From assembly GCA_910577015.1 (NCBI GenBank), contig CAJTKU010000012.1:1-64000 (forward strand): DNA of 64,000 bases, written 5' to 3'. The notes beneath the pieces are model-generated. The model searched no databases and was not told the DNA's origin. It saw only the letters and a list, made by a program, of their open reading frames with translations. The translations under genes and the position numbers were made by a program. This stretch comes from an uncultured Lachnospiraceae bacterium (GTDB lineage Bacteria > Bacillota > Clostridia > Lachnospirales > Lachnospiraceae). This document shows positions 52,500 through 60,504 of the stretch, in pieces (positions within the stretch are counted from its first letter, which is position 1; each line of letters starts with the position of its first letter).

Positions 52500-52898
52500 A
52501 TGAAAAAATATATCCATAATTTTATCCATTGCGGCATTACGGGCTGGTGCATGGAAATCCTATTTACAGCCCTTGATTCTTATAGAAAAAGAAAATTTAC
52601 CCTAAAGGGAAATACCTCCGTCTGGATGTTTCCCATCTACGGCTGCGCCTGTTTTTTATCCCCTGTCTGCCGCTCGTTGAAAGGTAAATCCCCATTTGTA
52701 AGGGGATTTACCTATGCATCCTTGATTTTTGCCGTGGAATACATGACCGGCGCTTTGCTTTCCAAAAAGCAAATCTGTCCTTGGGATTACAGCCGTTCCA
52801 AATGGCATATCAAAAAAGTCGTCCGCCTGGATTACTTTCCGCTCTGGTTCATGGCGGGACTGCTATTTGAAAGGCTGCTTGCGGAAAGCGACTCGTGA
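52500..52898 (+). CDS. CmpB-like membrane protein (PF06541 type)
   Basis: A 132-residue membrane protein with about 3-4 hydrophobic segments. GITGWCMEILFTAL, SVWMFPIYGCACFLSP and the ending ICPWDYSRSKWHIKK match the putative ABC-transporter type IV (CmpB-like) family, whose role is unknown. The start MKKYIHNFIHC at 52500 is chosen over 52440, which lies in the folC start region; the ribosome binding site is weak. Its last 67 bases overlap the convergent MATE gene. A larger member of the family is encoded at 57108-57938. Confidence 0.82.
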   Translation: MKKYIHNFIHCGITGWCMEILFTALDSYRKRKFTLKGNTSVWMFPIYGCACFLSPVCRSLKGKSPFVRGFTYASLIFAVEYMTGALLSKKQICPWDYSRSKWHIKKVVRLDYFPLWFMAGLLFERLLAESDS

Positions 52899-54238
52899 GC
52901 GGCCTTTCTTTTCTCCATGTACTTCATCAATATCACATATAATACAATAAAGTAAACTGCGGCGCTGACCCAAGCAATGACATTGCCCATGCATACGCCC
53001 ACATAGCTTAATTTTCTTGCCGCAATGTACGCCACAACCCCGCGGCCAACAAGCTCCACCACGCCTCCAAACATCGGCAGAAGTCCGAATCCGCATCCCT
53101 GCAGCACATGGCGGAACACAAAAATCAGGCCCAGCGGAATAAAAAATGCCCCGCACAGCACAGCATAAATCCATACATATTCGTAAACCTTTGCCACTTC
53201 ATCCGCTGCGACAAACAGCCTTACCATGAGCGGAAGTATCAGCATCAGAACCCCGTAAATCACAACAGAATAAACAACACTCATAATGCCGGCGCTTTTG
53301 ACGCCCTTTTTAATCCTATCCAAATCATTGACGCCCCTGTTTTGCGCCCCGTAAGTCGCCATGGTCGTTCCCATCGCTCCAAAGGGCTGGGTCACGAACT
53401 GCTCAACCTTGCAGGCCACAGAATAGGCAGCAACTACCGTGGAACCCAGCAAATTTAACGCCGTCTGTACAAAAATGGCTCCAATCGCCGTAATGGAATA
53501 CTGTAAGGCCATGGGAAGTCCCACTGACAACTGCGTTTTTGCAAAACTCCAGTCAAATTTCCAATGCCTTTTTTCAATCCTGAGGGCAGGCACCCAGATT
53601 AGCATATACACAAGGCATAAAAGTCCTGATACTCCCTGCGCAATCACCGTGGCATAGGCCGCGCCTTCCACACCCATGTGAAACACAGCAATAAATAAAA
53701 TATCCAGCGCTACATTCAAAACAGCCGCTATTACCAGAAAAACAAGCGGAATCAGGCTGTTCCCAATCGCCCTCATAATACTGGCCAGAAGATTATACAA
53801 CACATTGCAGGCAATACCGGCGCAGATAATGATGATATATCTTTTTGTCATATCATAAATATCCCCCGGTGTATTCATAATCTGAAGCAGCCTATCCATC
53901 TGTGTGATGCTGATAACCGTCATGACTACCGCCAGTATGGCAGAAAGAATATAGGCGCTTCCGATACTCTGTTTCATGCCTTCCCTGTCCCCGGCGCCAA
54001 AACGCTGTGCTGTCATAATGGTAAACCCGGTAGTCAATCCCTGGGTAAATCCCAATATCAAAAAAGTAATAGAACCCGTAGCGCCCACTGCCGCCAATGC
54101 GTCCACGCCTACAAAATGTCCGACAATTATCGTGTCGGCCATACTGTACAACTGCTGAAAAATATTTCCTACAATCAACGGACCCATGAAGCATAACAGC
54201 AGCCTGGTCGGTTTTCCTTTTGTCATATCCAGTTCCAC
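52832..54238 (-). CDS. MATE-family exporter
   Basis: A 468-residue MATE protein with about 12 hydrophobic segments; it starts KPTRLLLCFMGPLIVGNIFQ, then QLYSMADTIIVGHFVGVDAL and, in the second half, GLPMALQYSITAIGAIFVQ. It is closer to the NorM/DinF-like Firmicutes type than the copy at 14757-16136. The start is GTG at 54238 after AGGAGGAAA; an ATG 4 codons later is the alternative. Its C-terminal Ser-rich tail overlaps the convergent CmpB-like gene. Substrate unknown. Confidence 0.93.
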   Translation of the reverse strand: MELDMTKGKPTRLLLCFMGPLIVGNIFQQLYSMADTIIVGHFVGVDALAAVGATGSITFLILGFTQGLTTGFTIMTAQRFGAGDREGMKQSIGSAYILSAILAVVMTVISITQMDRLLQIMNTPGDIYDMTKRYIIIICAGIACNVLYNLLASIMRAIGNSLIPLVFLVIAAVLNVALDILFIAVFHMGVEGAAYATVIAQGVSGLLCLVYMLIWVPALRIEKRHWKFDWSFAKTQLSVGLPMALQYSITAIGAIFVQTALNLLGSTVVAAYSVACKVEQFVTQPFGAMGTTMATYGAQNRGVNDLDRIKKGVKSAGIMSVVYSVVIYGVLMLILPLMVRLFVAADEVAKVYEYVWIYAVLCGAFFIPLGLIFVFRHVLQGCGFGLLPMFGGVVELVGRGVVAYIAARKLSYVGVCMGNVIAWVSAAVYFIVLYVILMKYMEKRKAAHESLSASSLSNSSPAMNQSGK

Positions 54239-54265
54239 GCCTTTTTCCTCCTAAAAATATCCTCT

Positions 54266-54294
54266 GAAAAAGACGGAGTAAAATCAACTCCGTC
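54266..54294 (-). terminator. Terminator after the PH-like gene
   Basis: Minus strand: GACGGAGT pairs with ACTCCGTC across a 7-base loop (54272-54294), followed by TTTTTC. It lies 26 bases after the stop at 54320 and before the MATE start at 54238. Confidence 0.85.
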
Positions 54295-54319
54295 CCGCTT
54301 TCCATCCTGATATGAAAAA

Positions 54320-54721
54320 TTATATATCCGCATCGTCCAAATCCCCGATATCTCCCGTACCGATATCAAGGGTATTTAACGTCCGCCTTCTCATGCGCGC
54401 TGCTTCCGACGCCTCAAGAATATAATTTTTGATTTCCCTGGAATGCTTAATATGCAGCAATATCAATTTCGGATGGGTTGTGTCCCCGGTGAAACAGGTA
54501 ATCGTACCCATTCCAAACATACGCTCCGCAAGACTTGCCGTAAGCTCCACATCCTGTACCTTATACATATAACAGTCGTTTTCCACCTTTTTTAAAAATC
54601 CCTGGTCTATGGTAATCATATCATCCTTTATGATATATTTCGTAAAGGTAAAAGGCAGTCCTAAAAAAGTCCATCTTTTCCTTTCCACAAACTTAACATC
54701 CTCGTCCTGTACCTTTGCCAT
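54320..54721 (-). CDS. PH-domain-like (YdbS/YvbH-type) protein
   Basis: A 133-residue protein with the bacterial PH-like pattern: KRWTFLGLPFTFTKYIIKDDMITIDQG (in part), YMYKVQDVELTASLAERMFG and GTITCFTGDTTHPKLILLHIK. No membrane segment is obvious, so it is probably cytoplasmic. Function unknown; such domains often mediate protein contacts. A terminator follows. It has its own Shine-Dalgarno GGAG. Confidence 0.78.
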   Translation of the reverse strand: MAKVQDEDVKFVERKRWTFLGLPFTFTKYIIKDDMITIDQGFLKKVENDCYMYKVQDVELTASLAERMFGMGTITCFTGDTTHPKLILLHIKHSREIKNYILEASEAARMRRRTLNTLDIGTGDIGDLDDADI

Positions 54722-54855
54722 TCTATAAAACTCCTTTTTTAAGAAAATATGCTTTATCCGTTACAAATACCACTCTGATTCGTTCTTAATTATAAGGGAA
54801 ACCGGATGGATATGCAAGTGAAATGTTCTTAAGTTTTCGCGCTGTATGCTCATAA

Positions 54856-55039
54856 GTTTCGCATTTCGGATGGCGGCAGCCCGGGGAGGCATTTGATTCC
54901 ATAAAGGACCGTGTAAAAACACCGGTACTTGGATACCGTACTTTGGTATCCTACGTACCGCTGTGTTTTTACCCGAGCGAGAGCGCGTCCTGTTGGAACA
55001 AATGCCTCCCTGGGCTGCCGCCATCCGAAATGCCGAAAC
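54856..55039 (-). repeat. Nested palindromic element, copy 2
   Basis: A 184-base element related to 17680-17862 but in the opposite orientation. Outer arms (read in the orientation of copy 1) run GTTTCG, CATTTCGGATGGCGGCAGC against the mirror sequence, unlike copy 1 in most bases yet still complementary. Inner stems are GAGGCATTTG/CAAATGCCTC, TTCC/GGAA, TAAAAACAC/GTGTTTTTA, CGGTA/TACCG and GGATACC/GGTATCC. Compared with copy 1, CGGCA/TGCCG has become CGGTA/TACCG and GGATGCT/AGCATCC has become GGATACC/GGTATCC, all compensatory. It lies between two divergent genes. Confidence 0.85.
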
Positions 55040-55045
55040 GCTGTC

Positions 55046-55074
55046 TTGATTCTATCCTCCAGTTATGGTATCAT
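55046..55074 (+). promoter_or_regulatory. Promoter of the nitroreductase gene
   Basis: TTGATT (55046-55051), 17 bases, TATCAT (55069-55074), 7 bases after the end of the palindromic element and 36 bases before the start at 55110. Confidence 0.55.
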
Positions 55075-55109
55075 ATCCAAAGAAATATAAATATAAAAGG
55101 AGGATTTTC

Positions 55110-55649
55110 ATGACTGCCAAGGAATGTATCAGAGAACGCAGAAGCATCCGCCAGTTTACGGACAAACCGGTTTCCCACGATGTGCTGGCTTCCATAGTGG
55201 AAACTGCGTCTTTTGCACCGAGCTGGAAAAACACCCAGATTGCACGTTATATTGCCATTGAGGGCGAATTAAAGGATAAAATTGCACGGGAATGCACTTC
55301 AGCTTATGCCAAAAACGGAGAAATCATGTTGAATGCTCCTATGGTGATTGCCGTTACCTTCATCAAAAACCGCAGCGGTTTTGAGAGGGATGGTTCTTTC
55401 AGCACTCCCAAGGAAGGGGGCTGGCAGATGTTTGACGCCGGCATAGCCACAGAAGCATTTTGTCTGGCTGCCCATGAGCAGGGATTGGGAACTGTCATTA
55501 TGGGTATTTTTGATGAAGAAAAAGCCTCCTCTTATTTGGAACTTTCCGAAGACAGGGAGCTTGCTGCCCTTATTCCCATAGGGTATCCTGCTGAATCACC
55601 GGCTGCACCCAGACGGAAACCCGTAGAGGAATTGTTATCTTATAAATGA
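55110..55649 (+). CDS. Nitroreductase-family FMN oxidoreductase
   Basis: A 179-residue flavoprotein with FMN contacts in CIRERRSIRQFTDKPV, APSWKNTQIARYIAI and LGTVIMGIFDE, plus IPIGYPAESP. It would reduce nitro compounds, quinones or other electron acceptors with NAD(P)H. The ATG at 55110 follows AAGGAGG; the upstream frame is non-coding. A terminator follows at 55654. It lies 66 bases before pyrB on the same strand. Confidence 0.92.
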   Translation: MTAKECIRERRSIRQFTDKPVSHDVLASIVETASFAPSWKNTQIARYIAIEGELKDKIARECTSAYAKNGEIMLNAPMVIAVTFIKNRSGFERDGSFSTPKEGGWQMFDAGIATEAFCLAAHEQGLGTVIMGIFDEEKASSYLELSEDRELAALIPIGYPAESPAAPRRKPVEELLSYK

Positions 55650-55653
55650 TTAC

Positions 55654-55687
55654 AAATCGAAGAGAATTTTTCTCTTCGATTTTTTTA
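55654..55687 (+). terminator. Terminator or attenuator before pyrB
   Basis: AAATCGAAGAG pairs with CTCTTCGATTT across AATTTTT, followed by a run of T. It sits 5 bases after the nitroreductase stop and only 29 bases before the pyrB start, leaving no room for a pyrB promoter downstream. Confidence 0.85.
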
Positions 55688-55715
55688 GGAAACTGAAATA
55701 TTGGAGGTTTTGTAT

Positions 55716-56648
55716 ATGAGACATTTAATGAGCCCGCTGGATTTTTCCGTGGAGGAACTGGAGCAGTTATTTGAGCTTGCCGAGCGCATTTCAAAAAATC
55801 CCTCCCGGTATAAGCATGCCTGCGACGGCAAAGTACTTGCCACCTGTTTTTATGAGCCAAGCACCCGGACGCGCCTCAGCTTTGAATCTGCCATGATACA
55901 TCTGGGCGGAGAAGTGCTGGGATTTTCCGACGCTGCCAACTCCTCCGCTTCCAAAGGGGAAAGCGTGTCGGACACCATCCGCATCATTTCCTGTTATGCG
56001 GATATTTGCGCCATGCGCCATCCCAAGGAAGGCGCTCCCATGGTCGCCGCTGACAAATCCGGGATTCCCGTTATCAATGCAGGGGACGGCGGACACCAGC
56101 ACCCCACCCAGACTTTGACCGATTTATTGACTATCCGTTCCTTAAAAGGACATCTTGACCACCTTACCATCGGCCTGTGCGGGGACTTGAAGTTTGGACG
56201 TACCGTGCACTCCCTTATCAATGCGCTTGTCCGTTATGAAGGCATTCGTTTCGTCTTCATTTCTCCTGAAGAATTGAGGGTTCCCGACTATATCACCGAA
56301 ATGCTGAAGGACAAAAATATCCCCTATGAGGAAGTCATCCGTCTGGAAAAAGTCATGCCCACCCTTGATTTACTTTACATGACAAGGGTACAGAAAGAAC
56401 GCTTTTTCAATGAAGAGGATTACGTCCGGTTGAAAGATTTTTACATACTGGATGCCGCAAAAATGGAGCTGGCAGGACCCGACATGCTGGTGCTGCATCC
56501 CCTTCCCAGGGTCAACGAAATATCCGTGGAAGTGGATGACGACCCCAGAGCCGTTTATTTTAAACAGGCGCAGTACGGCGTCTATATCAGGATGGCGCTC
56601 ATCCTGACCCTGCTCGGTCTTGCCGACGCCGGGGAAATCGAAGAATAG
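55716..56648 (+). CDS. pyrB: Aspartate carbamoyltransferase, catalytic subunit
   Basis: A 310-residue ATCase catalytic chain making carbamoyl-aspartate in pyrimidine synthesis. Motifs are CFYEPSTRTRLSFESAM (carbamoyl-phosphate), the 80s/240s loops SASKGESVSDTI and LYMTRVQKERF, NAGDGGHQHPTQTLTD and VLHPLPRVNEI. The ATG at 55716 has GGAGG 8 bases upstream. It is followed by pyrI after 12 bases, the enteric-like pyrBI arrangement, also common in clostridia. Expression must pass the hairpin at 55654-55687 unless a promoter lies inside the nitroreductase gene; TTGCTG-N17-TATCCT at 55561-55589 is a weak candidate. Confidence 0.97.
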   Translation: MRHLMSPLDFSVEELEQLFELAERISKNPSRYKHACDGKVLATCFYEPSTRTRLSFESAMIHLGGEVLGFSDAANSSASKGESVSDTIRIISCYADICAMRHPKEGAPMVAADKSGIPVINAGDGGHQHPTQTLTDLLTIRSLKGHLDHLTIGLCGDLKFGRTVHSLINALVRYEGIRFVFISPEELRVPDYITEMLKDKNIPYEEVIRLEKVMPTLDLLYMTRVQKERFFNEEDYVRLKDFYILDAAKMELAGPDMLVLHPLPRVNEISVEVDDDPRAVYFKQAQYGVYIRMALILTLLGLADAGEIEE

Positions 56649-56660
56649 GAGGTTAATCCG

Positions 56661-57092
56661 ATGTTAAACGTAGGAAAAATTGAAGAAGGGTTCGTACTGG
56701 ACCACATCAAAGCAGGAAAAAGCATGGACATATATAAGCACCTCCAGCTGGGCAAGCTGGACTGCACCGTTGCCATCATTAAAAATGCCCGCAGCAATAA
56801 AATGGGAAAAAAAGACATTTTAAAAGTAGAGTGCGATATCAACCAGCTTGATTTGGACGTCCTTGCCTTTATTGACCATAATATTACCGTTAACGTCATC
56901 AAAGACGGGGAAATAGTGGATAAGAAAGAATTGGTTCTTCCCAAAATGATAAAAAATGTCATCCGCTGCAAAAACCCCCGCTGCATCACTTCTATCGAGC
57001 AGGGGCTTCCCCACATTTTTGTTCTGGCTGACGAGGAAAAAGAAATTTACCGCTGTAAATACTGTGAAGAAAAAGGAAGCGGTTCCCTCTGA
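56661..57092 (+). CDS. pyrI: Aspartate carbamoyltransferase, regulatory subunit
   Basis: A 143-residue PyrI, the allosteric CTP/ATP-binding subunit of ATCase. The N-terminal domain has EGFVLDHIKAGKSMDIYKHL; the zinc domain has Cys ligands in IRCKNPRCIT and YRCKYCEEKG. It allows feedback control by nucleotides. GGAGG precedes the ATG. The gene's stop lies inside the loop of a bidirectional terminator. Confidence 0.97.
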   Translation: MLNVGKIEEGFVLDHIKAGKSMDIYKHLQLGKLDCTVAIIKNARSNKMGKKDILKVECDINQLDLDVLAFIDHNITVNVIKDGEIVDKKELVLPKMIKNVIRCKNPRCITSIEQGLPHIFVLADEEKEIYRCKYCEEKGSGSL

Positions 57093-57120
57093 AAGAACCG
57101 CTTCCTTCTATTTTTTCTTT
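57075..57120. terminator. Bidirectional terminator after pyrI
   Basis: GGAAGCGGTTC (57075-57085) pairs with GAACCGCTTCC (57095-57105). On the plus strand it is followed by TTCTATTTTTTC; on the minus strand by TTTTTCTTC, so it can end both pyrBI and the convergent CmpB-like gene. Confidence 0.9.
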
Positions 57121-57938
57121 TTCTTCTCTTCCGCTTTCTGCCTTATCTCCTCCATAATTTCCCGATACCTGACGGAACTCATGGAAGGATTGTTATGAAA
57201 CAGCCGGTGCATCCATTTTGCGCTTTTCATCCGTTCCATGTTCTCTTTTAACTGCTCCATGTGGAGTCTGTCAGCAATGGACTCCTTTTTCTGTTCCATA
57301 TTTTCTGCAAAAAGTTCTTTTTTGGCATTCCACTCTTCTCCGGTAACGGCAATCACCACGTCCAGCCGTTTTTGCAGCCGCAGAAGCTCTTCTTTCGCCT
57401 TCTCCATATGCACCAGAATATCCCGCAAATCCAAAGCTGCCTTAAATGCCAGCGCAAAGTCGCCGGCAATATAAACGGTGAGCAGCACCGTGATTACCGT
57501 CAGGAGCGTAGATGGAATACCCAGCACAAATGCTTCAACAGGCTTATGTATGACATAGGTCATAAGCATGGTAAGTCCTCCCCACGCCAAAGAGGAACTT
57601 AAGCAGATATGTCCCTGAAAATTCAAAGGCTGATTGGAATAGTCCCAGTAACGAACCTTAAACAACGCCTCCATCACAACACCCGTTACATATTCCAGCA
57701 ATGTGGCGCCGATACAGCCGGCAATATAAACAGCCCACCAATGCTCCAGAAACGGCCTGGATACCACCAGCATCATAATAGCGCCGCTTCCATAAAGCGG
57801 CAGAAAAGGCCCTTTCATAAACCCTCTGTTTACAAATTTCCTGCTTTTTGCGGAAACATACGAGGATTCAAAACACCAGCCGAAAAAACAATAAAAATAG
57901 AAAAAAAACAACCATTGTATTATAGAATATCCAAACAT
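57108..57938 (-). CDS. CmpB-like membrane protein with C-terminal helices
   Basis: A 276-residue protein with about 5-6 membrane helices in residues 1-160: FFGWCFESSYVSAKSRKFVN, GFMKGPFLPLYGSGAIMML, EYVTGVVMEALF and RYWDYSNQPLNFQGHICL, matching PF06541. Residues 180-276 form charged helices rich in Lys/Glu ending in a poly-Lys stretch. Function unknown; 'ABC transporter permease' in databases is only nominal. It is 9 bases downstream of the YlmH gene. Confidence 0.88.
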   Translation of the reverse strand: MFGYSIIQWLFFFYFYCFFGWCFESSYVSAKSRKFVNRGFMKGPFLPLYGSGAIMMLVVSRPFLEHWWAVYIAGCIGATLLEYVTGVVMEALFKVRYWDYSNQPLNFQGHICLSSSLAWGGLTMLMTYVIHKPVEAFVLGIPSTLLTVITVLLTVYIAGDFALAFKAALDLRDILVHMEKAKEELLRLQKRLDVVIAVTGEEWNAKKELFAENMEQKKESIADRLHMEQLKENMERMKSAKWMHRLFHNNPSMSSVRYREIMEEIRQKAEEKKKKK

Positions 57939-57947
57939 ACCCTTCTC

Positions 57948-58718
57948 CTAACGGTACACATCCACTGCCAGACAGATTTTTCCTTTTTTCGTTTCGTATT
58001 TTACTTCCCTGAATATAATCTTGCCGTATCCACGCACATTCACAGTCTCTCCCGGCTTCCACATACGGCTGTTGTTTTCTGCCAGACGGCCATTCACATA
58101 GACTTTTCCTCCCTGGAATAAGGCAATGCTTTCAGCCCTTGAAATATGATAAACCTTGGAAAGGCATCCGTCAATACGCAGGGAACTCACCTGTACCTCC
58201 ACGCTTTTCGGCTCGTCCCTTTTTGCCGTATCCATCTGCCCCGTAACCTCGCATCCCACATGGGTATGCTTAATCTGTACAAGGTTTTCACAGATAAATT
58301 CAGCCATGGAAGACAAGCAGTACAGATATCCCTCCCTGTCACCCACGCGGATATCACCGATGCAGTCCCTCTCAATGCCCAGATTCATCAGCGCTCCCAA
58401 AAAATCCCTGTGGGAAAAATCATCCGCAAACTTTGCAGATAACGGTGTGACATGGATACAGGTAATCGGATAATCCTCCTCATAGCCAAACTCCTCAGGC
58501 GAGCCAAAGCGAATCACTTTCCGCTCGCTCTCTTCGTCACCGCCAAATAAAGCAGGATGGGAAAAAAGCAGATTTTTTTCCATCCTGTAATAGACATCCA
58601 GTTCAGCGAGTCCCAAAAAACTGCTGAAGGTAAAAATATTCTGCCTGTAAGACTTATCAGCAAGCTCCTGCAGCCTTTTCTGTAACTGTGCCAGTTCTTT
58701 TTCCGAATTTAACGCCAT
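57948..58718 (-). CDS. ylmH: YlmH-family S4-domain RNA-binding protein
   Basis: A 256-residue protein with an N-terminal YlmH domain (KRLQELADKSYRQNIFTFSSF, FLGLAELDVYY) and a C-terminal S4 domain (SSLRIDGCLSKVYHISRAES, GGKVYVNGRLAENNS). Known relatives act near cell division genes and, in recent work, in ribosome rescue. Here it is not next to sep/ftsZ genes but in a run with a ZIP transporter. Confidence 0.93.
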   Translation of the reverse strand: MALNSEKELAQLQKRLQELADKSYRQNIFTFSSFLGLAELDVYYRMEKNLLFSHPALFGGDEESERKVIRFGSPEEFGYEEDYPITCIHVTPLSAKFADDFSHRDFLGALMNLGIERDCIGDIRVGDREGYLYCLSSMAEFICENLVQIKHTHVGCEVTGQMDTAKRDEPKSVEVQVSSLRIDGCLSKVYHISRAESIALFQGGKVYVNGRLAENNSRMWKPGETVNVRGYGKIIFREVKYETKKGKICLAVDVYR

Positions 58719-58724
58719 ACCGCA

Positions 58725-59516
58725 TTACCCCAATGCCACATCCAATATCATCATTAACAGAAAACCTGCCAGCACGCCAACCGTACCGAAATGGGAGTGT
58801 TCCCCCAAATGCGCCTCCGGAATCAGTTCTTCCACCACCACATAAATCATGGCGCCGGCGGCAAAAGAAAGCAGCCATGGCATAAACGGAACCAGTGCAG
58901 ATGCCAAAAGCACTGTCACCACCCCGAAAACAGGCTCCACAATGCCGGACAGGCAGCCGCATAAAAATGCTTTTAGGGTTCCTGTTCCTTCTCTTTTCAA
59001 AGGCAGGGAAATTGCCGCCCCTTCCGGAAAATTCTGAAGGCCGATGCCGATAGCAAGTGCAAATGCCGCAGCATATTCTACGGCGTCCGCACCGTTTAAC
59101 CGGGCGTTTGCAAAAGCAATTCCCATCGCCATTCCCTCCGGAATATTGTGCAGCGTTACGGCAAACACCATCAAAGTGGTTCTTTGCAGGGAGGTCTTCG
59201 GTCCTTCACCCTGCCGCTCGCCGATATGCAGATGGGGAACCAGCTTGTCCATCATCATCAGAAACAGCGCTCCCAGTAAAAAACCGCCTGCCGCCGGGAG
59301 CCATCCGATACCTCCCGCCTCACCGGCCTGCTCTATGGCCGGTATTAACAGAGACCAGACGCTGGCGGCAATCATCACCCCTGCAGCAAATCCCAAAAAG
59401 GCCTTGTGGATATTTTCCTTCATTTCCTTTTTGAAAAAGAAAACCATTGCCGCACCCAGCGATGTCATAAGCCAGGCAAAACCCGTTCCCTCCAATGCAA
59501 GCAAAATTGTACGCAT
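58725..59516 (-). CDS. ZIP-family metal transporter
   Basis: A 263-residue membrane protein with about 8 helices. ZIP metal-site motifs are VTLHNIPEGMAMGIAF and GIGLQNFPEGAAISL, together with a His-containing cytosolic loop. It would carry Zn2+ or Fe2+/Mn2+ into the cytoplasm. It is 14 bases after a CobW-like gene and 6 bases before YlmH on the same strand; neighbouring COG0523 GTPases suggest zinc supply. Confidence 0.93.
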   Translation of the reverse strand: MRTILLALEGTGFAWLMTSLGAAMVFFFKKEMKENIHKAFLGFAAGVMIAASVWSLLIPAIEQAGEAGGIGWLPAAGGFLLGALFLMMMDKLVPHLHIGERQGEGPKTSLQRTTLMVFAVTLHNIPEGMAMGIAFANARLNGADAVEYAAAFALAIGIGLQNFPEGAAISLPLKREGTGTLKAFLCGCLSGIVEPVFGVVTVLLASALVPFMPWLLSFAAGAMIYVVVEELIPEAHLGEHSHFGTVGVLAGFLLMMILDVALG

Positions 59517-59530
59517 ACATTCTCCTCGTC

Positions 59531-60460
59531 TTAAACAAAACTGATAATTTCATTTTTGGGGGCCTTTGCTTTTTCCACGCTGACTGCGTGTAAAACCGGC
59601 CCTTCCCCCTGGTATTCCTCCCGGTATTCTTTTGTGACGGACGCCTTCACCCTGACCCAATCCTTCTGCTTCAGCTTATCCGCTTCCGCATATTCACAGG
59701 CATATCCCAAAAATGCCATATCATCCGCACAGCAGGTCATCGCCATACGCCCCGGCACAAAGTATCCTTTGGGAAATCCTTCCGGCTTTAATACCATGGC
59801 AAGAAATTCAATGGTCTTTCCCACATATCTTTCCATATGGTCCATGCTGTCCAGATACCAGATACCATACCCAAAATCGTCCAGTTTTAATACATCCTGC
59901 GTCAAATCGTACGGTAAATCATCCTCCAGGATATCCGTGATTTCACCGTTTGCGTCTTCAAAAATAACCTCCGCCCTGGGATTTACCGCCTTGATGTTCC
60001 TCTTGTAAGCATTCAAATCCGTGATGCCGTCACAACGGTTAAAGATAATCATCTCGGAATTGCGAACCATCTCTGCCAGAAGGGAACGCATATTGGTGTA
60101 ATACATGGGAAAAGTGGAGCCGTCAATTGTCGTAATCTGCTGTTCCACTTTCCAGTGCCAGGGAAGCTTCATTTCTTTAAAGTTCCACATGCCGTTATAT
60201 TCTATAATGATTCTGTCCGGCTTGTGCTTCTTTTCCAGTTCCAGCAAATGGGAAGGGGTAAAAGACGATTCATCCTCAATCAGTTCCAGCACCGTCCTGC
60301 TCTTTTTCAGCAGCGAGGCATCATACTCCACCTCCCCCTCCTCACAGAGCAAAAGCAGCGTGGTTCCCTTTGTCTGAAAATACGGCTGTGCAAGCGTAAA
60401 ATTGATAAATTCCGTCTTACCGCTTTCCAGAAACCCATTGATGATATATACAGCTTTCAT
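59531..60460 (-). CDS. CobW-like GTPase
   Basis: A 309-residue protein of the CobW/COG0523 P-loop type. Walker A is GFLESGKTEF; Walker B/G3 is DRIIIEYNGMW; G4-like is IIFNRCDGITD. The C-terminal part has CobW_C-like strands (VPGRMAMTCCADDMAF). Relatives insert or deliver metals. The variant ESGKTE and the lack of a classical CxCC motif distinguish it from the downstream COG0523 gene. It is 44 bases after that gene and 14 bases before the ZIP transporter. Confidence 0.85.
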   Translation of the reverse strand: MKAVYIINGFLESGKTEFINFTLAQPYFQTKGTTLLLLCEEGEVEYDASLLKKSRTVLELIEDESSFTPSHLLELEKKHKPDRIIIEYNGMWNFKEMKLPWHWKVEQQITTIDGSTFPMYYTNMRSLLAEMVRNSEMIIFNRCDGITDLNAYKRNIKAVNPRAEVIFEDANGEITDILEDDLPYDLTQDVLKLDDFGYGIWYLDSMDHMERYVGKTIEFLAMVLKPEGFPKGYFVPGRMAMTCCADDMAFLGYACEYAEADKLKQKDWVRVKASVTKEYREEYQGEGPVLHAVSVEKAKAPKNEIISFV

Positions 60461-60504
60461 AAAATATCCTTTCTTCTTTCCGGCTTTTCAGCCACAAACC
60501 ACCA

